Of a stretch of 22,008 bases of DNA, positions 16,046-21,688 are shown in pieces. The DNA lies in assembly GCA_030745255.1 (NCBI GenBank), contig JASLOY010000006.1, positions 1 through 22,008 on the forward strand. Direction: 5' to 3'. The first letter of the stretch is position 1, and every line of letters starts with the position of its first letter. The translations under genes and the position numbers were made by a program. A model generated the notes under the pieces. The model worked only from the letters and a program-made list of their open reading frames with translations. It was not told where the DNA came from and searched no databases. The DNA is from Vicinamibacterales bacterium (GTDB lineage Bacteria > Acidobacteriota > Vicinamibacteria > Vicinamibacterales > UBA8438).

Positions 16046-17203
16046 TCACCTGTTCGGTGTGTGTCCGCAGGCGATGCCGGAGATGATGAGCTTTTGCACA
16101 TTTGAGGTGCCCTCGACGACCTGCAGCGACTTGGCGTCCCGATACAACCGTTCGGCCGGATACTCCGTGGAGAAGCCGTACGACCCAAAGATCTTCATGC
16201 ATTCGTTCGCCGCATGCACCGCCGCCTCTGAGGCCTGCAGCTTGGCGACAGAGGTCTCGTACTGATTCGGCTTCCCGTTGTCCTTGAGCCAGGCCGCCCG
16301 GTAAACGAGCAGCTGCGCCGCCTCGTGATCCACCGCCATCTCGGCGATCTGCGCCTGCACCATCTGGTGCTGCGAGATTGGCTTGCCGAACTGCGTCCGC
16401 TCGTTGGCGTAGTCGATCGCCAGCTCGAGGGCGGCACCGGCGACGCCCAACGCGCCAGCCGCACAGCCGATCCGCGTGTTGTTGAGCTGCCACATGCAGA
16501 TCTTGAACCCGTCACCCGCCTTGCCGAGCAGCGCGTCCTTGGGCAACTTCGTTCCGTTGAACGCCATCTCGCCGGTCGGGGCGCAGTGCAGACCCAGCTT
16601 GGTTGCTATATCGGTGGATACAAAGTCGTTGACCTGCTTCGGCTCGAGAATGAACGCGCTCATCCCCCGGTGCTTCTTGTCGGGGTCGGTCATCACGTAG
16701 AGCAAGCCCGCGTCGCCCTGGACCGCGTTCGACACCCAGATCTTGTTCCCCTGCAGCTCCCAGTGGTCGCCCCTGTCGCGAGCGATGGTCTTCATACTGG
16801 CGACGTCCGAGCCGCTCTCCGGCTCGGTCATGCCAAAGAAGCCGACCTTGGTGCCAGTCACCCAGCCGGGGATGAACTTCTGCTTCTGCGAATCCGTGCC
16901 GAACTTCGCGACGGTCAGTGCGGGCCCGAGGTTCTGCATGTTGAACGGCAGACGCCACGAGGCCGACACCTTGGCGACCTGCTCGGCCATCAGGACCGAC
17001 TCGAGGAAGCCAAAGCCGGTGCCGCCCAGCTCCTCGGGTAGTCCGCAGGAAAAAAACCCCAACTCGCCCATCCTGGCCACGCGGTCGAGACGGAACTCGT
17101 GGTTCTTCTCCTCCTCGACGAGCGTCGGCGCAATGTCGTTCTCGGCAAACTCGCGCGCCGTCTCCTGCACCAGCTTCTGTTCGTCGGTCAGCTCGAAAAT
17201 CAT
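16046..17203 (-). CDS. Acyl-CoA dehydrogenase, probable non-decarboxylating glutaryl-CoA dehydrogenase
   Basis: This 385-residue flavoprotein has a full acyl-CoA dehydrogenase fold: N-terminal helical domain (from MIFELTDEQKLVQETAREFA), middle beta domain with FGMTEPESGSDVASMKT (FAD/substrate signature) and C-terminal helical domain with ERTQFGKPISQHQMVQAQIA. The catalytic base is Glu364 in VVEGTSNVQ. The residue before it is Val363, where most family members, including decarboxylating glutaryl-CoA dehydrogenase, have Tyr. Arg84 (SASWRLPFNMQ) lines up with human GCDH Arg94, which binds the glutaryl carboxylate. The Tyr-to-Val change is the key feature reported for the glutaconyl-CoA-forming enzyme of Desulfococcus multivorans. 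With gcdA downstream and gcdC/gcdB upstream, the inferred reaction is glutaryl-CoA to glutaconyl-CoA with electrons passed to ETF. The ATG start has GAGGAAG five bases upstream. Another dicarboxylyl- or acyl-CoA substrate remains possible. Confidence 0.85.
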   Translation of the reverse strand: MIFELTDEQKLVQETAREFAENDIAPTLVEEEKNHEFRLDRVARMGELGFFSCGLPEELGGTGFGFLESVLMAEQVAKVSASWRLPFNMQNLGPALTVAKFGTDSQKQKFIPGWVTGTKVGFFGMTEPESGSDVASMKTIARDRGDHWELQGNKIWVSNAVQGDAGLLYVMTDPDKKHRGMSAFILEPKQVNDFVSTDIATKLGLHCAPTGEMAFNGTKLPKDALLGKAGDGFKICMWQLNNTRIGCAAGALGVAGAALELAIDYANERTQFGKPISQHQMVQAQIAEMAVDHEAAQLLVYRAAWLKDNGKPNQYETSVAKLQASEAAVHAANECMKIFGSYGFSTEYPAERLYRDAKSLQVVEGTSNVQKLIISGIACGHTPNR

Positions 17204-17216
17204 CGATCTTCCTCAT

Positions 17217-17328
17217 CGGGGCTTCGCCCCGAACCCCTCGCGGCGCTAGTGGGGGCCCGATGCCCCACCGCCGCGCCGCGGGCGCGCATTGTCGCGCGCC
17301 GCCGGACCCGCCCGGCATCCACGGGTCC
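17217..17328. other. GC hairpin cluster in the spacer between the biotin carrier and acyl-CoA dehydrogenase genes
   Basis: The 157-base gap holds several perfect stems: CGGGGC/GCCCCG (17217-17222 with 17226-17231, TTC loop), GGCGCGC/GCGCGCC (17281-17287 with 17294-17300) and GGACCCG/CGGGTCC (17304-17310 with 17322-17328). A further G-rich/C-rich pairing lies near 17249-17268. They could attenuate, process or stabilise the polycistronic RNA, or be remnants of a repeat element. No coding potential is convincing here. Confidence 0.5.
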
Positions 17329-17360
17329 AGCCTTGGAGTTCGGAGCGCAGCGCAGAACCA

Positions 17361-17576
17361 TTACGCGATCGTGGCAAGAGGGTCGTCCTCTTCGACCTGA
17401 TCGCCCTCCTTCACTTTGATGACGGTGACCTCGCCGTCACACGGTGCGTAGACGACCGTCTCCATCTTCATCGCTTCGAGGACCAGCACTTCATCGTCTT
17501 CCTCGACCCTGTCTCCGACCCCAACGGCCACTGACAGCACCTTCCCTGCCAGCGGCGCCACCACGTCTTCTGCCAT
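17361..17576 (-). CDS. gcdC: Biotin carrier subunit of the decarboxylase (stand-alone biotinyl domain)
   Basis: This 71-residue protein is essentially one biotinyl/lipoyl beta-barrel. The biotinylation motif EAMKMET places biotin on Lys37, midway in the domain, as in biotin carriers (lipoyl domains usually have DKA instead). ATG 17576 follows GAGGGG with a five-base gap. It would shuttle carboxybiotin from the carboxyltransferase (GcdA) to the membrane beta subunit (GcdB). The GcdC of Acidaminococcus is longer because of an Ala/Pro-rich linker; here the linker is absent, so the domain is near the minimal size. It lies directly after gcdB in the operon. The gene symbol rests on context, because the domain alone would fit any biotin-dependent Na+ pump decarboxylase. 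Confidence 0.87.
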   Translation of the reverse strand: MAEDVVAPLAGKVLSVAVGVGDRVEEDDEVLVLEAMKMETVVYAPCDGEVTVIKVKEGDQVEEDDPLATIA

Positions 17577-17595
17577 TTCGTCCCCTCGTCGCCCC

Positions 17596-17654
17596 GACTG
17601 ATTAGAAGCCGGCGAAGCCCTCGGGCCCTCTTCTGACTTCTACCTTCTGACTTC
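17596..17654. repeat. Dispersed intergenic repeat, copy B
   Basis: Fills most of the 91-base gap between gcdB and gcdC. It begins GACTGATTAGAAGCCGG, continues CGAAGCCCTCGGG, and ends with CTTCTGACTTCTACCTTC-type units, in the same order as copy A at 15971-16036 with scattered substitutions. Both copies sit in the same orientation relative to the operon. Confidence 0.7.
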
Positions 17655-17667
17655 CAGCGCTTTCGCC

Positions 17668-18771
17668 CTACCCCAGCATCGCCAAGAAGATGCCCGCCGC
17701 TATGACAGTTCCGATGACACCTGCCAGGTTCGGTCCCATGGCAAACATCAGGAGATAGTTCTTCCTGTCCGCCTCGGCGCCCACCTTATGGGCCACCCGC
17801 GCCGCCATCGGCACGGCAGACACCCCGGCGGCGCCGACCAGCGGGTTGATCTTATCCTTCGTAAACAGGTTCATCAGCTTTGCCAGCAGCAAACCGCTGG
17901 CCGTGCTGACCGCAAATGCAACGAGGCCGAGCGCGAAGATGAACAACACGTCGGTGCGGAGAAAGCTCGCTGCGCTCATCGTGGCGCCCACACTGAGACC
18001 CAGAAAAATCGTCACGATGTTCATCAGCGCGTTCTGGGCGGTCTCGGTCAGCCGCTCCACCACCTTGGCTTCTCGAAACAGGTTGCCCAGCATGAACATC
18101 GAGATCAGCGGCGCCGAGGCGGGGACCAGCAACACGATGACCATCGTGGCCGCGAGCGGAAACATCAGCTTCTCGCGCGGGGTCACCTTGCGCGCCTTCT
18201 TCATTCTGATGGCACGCTCCTGCTCCGTGGTCAGGAACCGCATGATTGGCGGTTGAATGATCGGTACCAGCGCCATATACGAGTAGGCCGCAACGGCGCA
18301 GGCGCCCAGCAGCTGCGGCGCAAGCTGGGCCGCCAGGAAGATCGTCGTCGGACCATCGGCGCCTCCGATGATGCCAATCGCCGCCGCCTCCTCCAGACTG
18401 AAGCCAAAGGCATGAGCCGCAAAGAAGGTCAGATACACGCCTCCCTGCGCCGCCGCGCCGAGGAAGATCAGGCGCGGCTGTGACAACAACGGGCCGAAGT
18501 CGGTGTGGGCGCCAAGTCCAAGGAAGATCAACGGCGGGATGACCTCCCACTCCACACCGTAGTGATAGAACCGCCAGATCAGCCCCTCCCCAGGAGTCAT
18601 CAGGCCGGTCAACGGCAGGTTGGCGACCAGGATGCCGAAACCGATCGGCAGCAGCAGGAGCGGCTCGTACTCTTTCGTGATCGCGAGGTAGATGAGCGAC
18701 AGTCCGATCAGCCACATCACCACCATGCCCGGACTGAGCGACAGGAAACCGAGCTGATCGAGGAAAGCCAC
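17668..18771 (-). CDS. gcdB: Na+-translocating decarboxylase beta subunit (OadB/GcdB family)
   Basis: This 367-residue, very hydrophobic protein contains the hallmarks of the OadB/GcdB/MmdB family: HTDFGPLLSQPRLIFLGAAAQ, IGIIGGADGPTTIF with the expected Na+-site aspartate at D139, NPLVGAAGVSAVPMAARVAH, and FAMGPNLAGVIGTVIAAG at the C-terminus. About nine to eleven membrane segments are apparent. It decarboxylates carboxybiotin and exports Na+ across the inner membrane. The start is GTG 18771, one base after the stop of the small upstream gene and with no clear ribosome site, so translation is probably coupled. Length is close to the shorter members of the family (about 370-430 residues). Family membership is very secure; assignment to glutaconyl-CoA rather than oxaloacetate or methylmalonyl-CoA rests on the GcdA subunit and the dehydrogenase in the same operon. 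Confidence 0.95.
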   Translation of the reverse strand: MAFLDQLGFLSLSPGMVVMWLIGLSLIYLAITKEYEPLLLLPIGFGILVANLPLTGLMTPGEGLIWRFYHYGVEWEVIPPLIFLGLGAHTDFGPLLSQPRLIFLGAAAQGGVYLTFFAAHAFGFSLEEAAAIGIIGGADGPTTIFLAAQLAPQLLGACAVAAYSYMALVPIIQPPIMRFLTTEQERAIRMKKARKVTPREKLMFPLAATMVIVLLVPASAPLISMFMLGNLFREAKVVERLTETAQNALMNIVTIFLGLSVGATMSAASFLRTDVLFIFALGLVAFAVSTASGLLLAKLMNLFTKDKINPLVGAAGVSAVPMAARVAHKVGAEADRKNYLLMFAMGPNLAGVIGTVIAAGIFLAMLG

Positions 18772-18772
18772 G

Positions 18773-18919
18773 TCAGGCGGTCTTCGAGGCTGCCGGGGAG
18801 GAAGCCGACGCCGGACGACCGGCCGTAAGCGAGAGAACCTTCATCATGACGTAGAGCACGGCGATGCCGGTGAACACACCGCTGATCCCGTTGATGAAGA
18901 CGCTGAATACCGATTCCAT
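18773..18919 (-). CDS. Small single-helix gamma/delta-type subunit of the Na+ pump decarboxylase
   Basis: A 48-residue gene, easy to miss. It begins MESVFSVFINGISG, has one transmembrane helix (about residues 12-29, GISGVFTGIAVLYVMMKV), and ends in a short Ser/Ala/Pro tail rich in small residues (TAGRPASASSPAASKTA). This helix-plus-tail layout is that of OadG/GcdD-type subunits, which anchor and assemble the alpha and beta subunits; typical members are 80-110 residues, so this is a short version. It ends one base before the GTG of gcdB, and no other start lies upstream before an in-frame stop. No strong ribosome site is visible. It is the promoter-proximal gene of the operon. The reading is supported by position more than by sequence words. 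Confidence 0.72.
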   Translation of the reverse strand: MESVFSVFINGISGVFTGIAVLYVMMKVLSLTAGRPASASSPAASKTA

Positions 18920-18970
18920 GGAGGCGTCGCCCAGCCTGGCTATCGCACTGGGACCGAGCTGGCAGCGTCA

Positions 18971-18976
18971 ATTATA
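18971..18976 (-). promoter_or_regulatory. -10 element of the decarboxylase operon promoter
   Basis: The minus strand reads a perfect TATAAT here, about 50 bases before the ATG at 18919, giving a leader of about 45 bases. No good TTGACA-like -35 lies 16-18 bases upstream, so an activator may be needed. The 157-base gap is divergent with the UnbU-like gene, whose own promoter I cannot see clearly. Confidence 0.45.
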
Positions 18977-19076
18977 CGTTGCTGACAGTTGACCGCCGGA
19001 GTCCGGGCTGCCGATGGTGGGTTGCGCCAGATGTGTCGGTGAAGTACAAGCAGGCAGACCGGTCGGCGAGAATTAC

Positions 19077-20696
19077 ATGTCAGCGGCACGACGACGGCAC
19101 CCCCAGCGGCGCCGACACGCATCGCTTCAGAGGCCCCAGACGGCGAGCCGCCCCGCGCCGTCACCTTCACCGCTCAGACTCTTCTGGGTCCCCCTCGCGT
19201 TGACGCTCGGGCTTCTTCTCGTGTCGTTCGTTCCGCGTGTCCAGGGAAACTCCGTCCTGGTCCAGTCGGTCTGGGCCGCGGCCGGCGGACTCCTGGTCTG
19301 GCAGGCCGTCCTGTTCGTCCGACTGAGGCACAGCTCCGCGCACCGGTCGTTCCACACCATCCTTCGGTCGCAGCACTATCTGCAGGCAACACTGCACACG
19401 GCGGTGTTCGCTTACTGGGGCTACTTCTGGCGGCCGGTCTACGACCATGTCTGGCTGCTCGTGGCGCAGCTCCTGTTTGCCTACGCTTTCGACATGCTGC
19501 TGTCCTGGTCTCGCCGCGACAGCTATGGCCTCGGCTTCGGGCCGTTTCCGATCATCTTCAGCACGAACCTGTTTCTCTGGTTTCGTGATGACTGGTTCTA
19601 TCTGCAGTTTCTCATGCTGGCGGCCGGCTTCATGGGAAAGGAGCTCGTGCGGTGGCAGCGAGACGGCAAACGGACGCATGTCTTCAACCCGTCGGCTTTC
19701 TCGCTCGGGCTGTTCTCGCTGGTCCTGATTGCGACCGGGACGACCGATCTGACGTGGGGCCAGGACATCGCCTCGACCTTGACCCTCGCGCCGAACATCT
19801 ACCTCTTCCTGTTCGTGATCGGCCTGGTCGCCATGTATTTCTTCTCGATCACGCTGGTCGCCGGGTCGGCCGCGATTGTGCTGTTCGGGTCGAGTGCCCT
19901 CTACGGGGCGGTGACGGGGGTGCCTTACTTCATCGACTCCGAGATACCGAGCGCCGTGTTTCTCGGTCTGCACCTGCTGGTCACCGACCCGTCCACGTCG
20001 CCGCGCACGTCACTCGGAAAGGCGATCTTCGGGATGCTCTACGGGCTGGGCGTCTTCGTCCTTTACGCGGCCCTCGGCGCGATCGGCGTGCCCACTTTCT
20101 ACGACAAGCTGCTTTGCGTTCCTTTGCTGAACCTGAGTGTGCAGCGGATCGATCGGCTGGTTCGATCCCTTCAGGACAACGACGTGATCGCTCGATGGCG
20201 ACCTGACTGGACGACGGCCCGCGCGAACCTCGTCCATATAACTGTCTGGGTGCTCTTTTTCAGCACGATGACGGCGGCCGGCGCCACCGACGGGCGACAC
20301 CGGGGCGACAGTGTGCCGTTCTGGGAGCAGGCCTGCGCCGAGGAGAGGCCTCGGGCGTGCGAGCGGCTCATCCAGCTCGAGACCAATTATTGCGGTGACA
20401 ATGCCGGGTGGGCCTGCAACGAGCTCGGCCGCCACTATGCGGCGGGAACTATCGTGGTCGCCGACCGCGATGCGGCGCTCGGTTTCTTCTCGCAGGCCTG
20501 CGAGCTGCGCTTTCAGGCCGGTTGTGTCAACCTGTTGGATGAGGGGGCGCCCAGCCGTGCCGACCCGCGCGCGCTCGACTTCAGGTTACTCCTGCGTGAG
20601 GCCGGACCAAATCTGCTGGAGATGCCGGAGCCGGAGCTCCACGCCCGCGCCTGCGACCACGGCTGGACGTTTGCCTGCGACGGGAGCACGGAATGA
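19077..20696 (+). CDS. UnbU/RnfD-like membrane protein fused to a Cys-rich Sel1-like (Hcp-type) domain
   Basis: ATG 19077 is preferred; the ATG at 19014 would add 21 residues with no membrane or domain sense, though neither has a strong ribosome site. The 539-residue protein has a basic, cytoplasmic-looking N-terminus (1-33), then about ten membrane helices (35-400) resembling RnfD/NqrB and the enediyne-cluster protein UnbU, with HVFNPSAFSLG (201-211) and VTDPSTSPRTSLGKAIFG (302-319) as landmarks. No SGAT-type covalent-FMN motif is visible. After the last helix comes a soluble segment (about 405-539) with four CX7C pairs: C420/C428, C439/C447, C475/C483, C526/C534. That spacing is the disulfide signature of Hcp-type Sel1 repeats, so the tail should be periplasmic. 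The function is unknown; electron transfer or substrate transport is possible. It overlaps the SUMF1 gene by four bases. Confidence 0.85.
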   Translation: MSAARRRHPQRRRHASLQRPQTASRPAPSPSPLRLFWVPLALTLGLLLVSFVPRVQGNSVLVQSVWAAAGGLLVWQAVLFVRLRHSSAHRSFHTILRSQHYLQATLHTAVFAYWGYFWRPVYDHVWLLVAQLLFAYAFDMLLSWSRRDSYGLGFGPFPIIFSTNLFLWFRDDWFYLQFLMLAAGFMGKELVRWQRDGKRTHVFNPSAFSLGLFSLVLIATGTTDLTWGQDIASTLTLAPNIYLFLFVIGLVAMYFFSITLVAGSAAIVLFGSSALYGAVTGVPYFIDSEIPSAVFLGLHLLVTDPSTSPRTSLGKAIFGMLYGLGVFVLYAALGAIGVPTFYDKLLCVPLLNLSVQRIDRLVRSLQDNDVIARWRPDWTTARANLVHITVWVLFFSTMTAAGATDGRHRGDSVPFWEQACAEERPRACERLIQLETNYCGDNAGWACNELGRHYAAGTIVVADRDAALGFFSQACELRFQAGCVNLLDEGAPSRADPRALDFRLLLREAGPNLLEMPEPELHARACDHGWTFACDGSTE

Positions 20697-21658
20697 ATCA
20701 GATGCCACCGCCCGCGACGCAACCGGATCGATCGACGTCAGTCGTGGGACTCGCGGTCCTGGCGACGCTGATCCTGGGTGTGGCCGTGTGGATGTACACG
20801 CAGCGCCCCGCGGCCAGCATCCTGGGCGGAGCGGGGAGCGCTGTCCCGTCTGGGGCCACACCCTCAGACCTCCCAGGTTTCCAGCCAGACGTCTGGTATC
20901 TCCCGGACGACGATCTGCTCGGGTTCGTGGAGATTCCCGAAGGGCCGTTCCAGATGGGTGGCGATCCGACGACCGACCGGCAGGCGTTTGAGAACGAGCG
21001 GTGGTCCCCCACAGCGGCGCAGGGCACGGTGAGCCTGCCGACGTTCTATATCAGTCGGTTCGAGGTGACCGTCGCGCAGTTCGCGGCGTTCGTCGGCGCA
21101 ACCGGGTTCAACGTCGGTGACGCGACACTCCAGGGCCGGCCGAACCACCCGGTCTCGTCCGTCTCCTGGCCAGATGCCCTTGCCTACACCCGCTGGCTCG
21201 ACGCCACGCTGCGGGAATCGCCCCAGACACCGCCCGCGCTGAGCCAACTGCTCCGCGACAGCTGGAAGGTGACGTTGCCAAGCGAGGCGGAGTGGGAGAA
21301 GGCGGCGCGTGGCACCGATGGCCGCATCTATCCGTGGGGTAACGCGGCGAGATCGGAGCGGGCGAATTATCAAGGAGAGGGCACGACACCCGTGGGCGCC
21401 TACCTCTGTCCCGATTGCCCTTACGGTCTGCTCGACATGAGCGGGAACGTCTGGGAGTGGACGCGAAGCCCGTATCAGCCCTACCCCTACGACCCGGCAA
21501 ACGACCGCGAGGGACTCGGTGACGACGCCCTCTGGGTGATGCGCGGCGGGTCGTTCACCGATCCCGAGCGAAACGCCCGCACAGCGACCCGCGGTGGTGG
21601 AGACCCCGGCGCGCGACGCCCCTTCATGGGGTTTCGTGTAGCGATCTCGCCGTCTTGA
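20693..21658 (+). CDS. Membrane-anchored SUMF1/FGE-fold protein without the FGE catalytic cysteines
   Basis: The 321-residue product overlaps the previous gene by ATGA, so the two are translationally coupled. It has one N-terminal transmembrane helix (about 17-36) and then a SUMF1 (formylglycine-generating enzyme-like) domain (about 78-320). Landmarks are FVEIPEGPFQMGGDP, FYISRFEVTVAQFAAF, PVSSVSWPDALAYTRWL, LPSEAEWEKAARG, YPWGN, GLLDMSGNVWEWT, MRGGSF and the end FMGFRVA. True FGE uses a cysteine pair near the C-terminus to oxidise sulfatase cysteines; that region here (NARTATRGGGDPGARRPFMG) has none. The only cysteines are C239 and C242 in LCPDCPYG. It is therefore not expected to activate sulfatases; a binding role, or another reaction of the wider fold family, is more likely. 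No sulfatase gene is nearby. It probably faces the periplasm and works with the UnbU-like protein. Confidence 0.88.
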   Translation: MNQMPPPATQPDRSTSVVGLAVLATLILGVAVWMYTQRPAASILGGAGSAVPSGATPSDLPGFQPDVWYLPDDDLLGFVEIPEGPFQMGGDPTTDRQAFENERWSPTAAQGTVSLPTFYISRFEVTVAQFAAFVGATGFNVGDATLQGRPNHPVSSVSWPDALAYTRWLDATLRESPQTPPALSQLLRDSWKVTLPSEAEWEKAARGTDGRIYPWGNAARSERANYQGEGTTPVGAYLCPDCPYGLLDMSGNVWEWTRSPYQPYPYDPANDREGLGDDALWVMRGGSFTDPERNARTATRGGGDPGARRPFMGFRVAISPS

Positions 21659-21688
21659 TCGCCGAGCGGCCTGGCCAGCCGGCTTACC

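Noticed and set aside
15915..16493. 192-residue minus-strand open frame over the dehydrogenase 3' end and repeat A
   Set aside because: It is a shadow of the dehydrogenase running into the repeat; its QKSEVRSRKET-like stretch is just translated repeat.
14162..18919. Propionyl-CoA or acetyl-CoA carboxylase operon
   Set aside because: No biotin carboxylase is present, a Na+-pump beta subunit is, and the carboxyltransferase has GcdA length and motifs.
20693..21658. Formylglycine-generating enzyme (sulfatase activator)
   Set aside because: The C-terminal catalytic cysteines are missing and there is no sulfatase nearby.
21659..21688. Possible terminator hairpin between the SUMF1 gene and the convergent partial gene
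   Set aside because: Only a short CTGGCCAG palindrome and imperfect flanking pairing are present, with no T-run.
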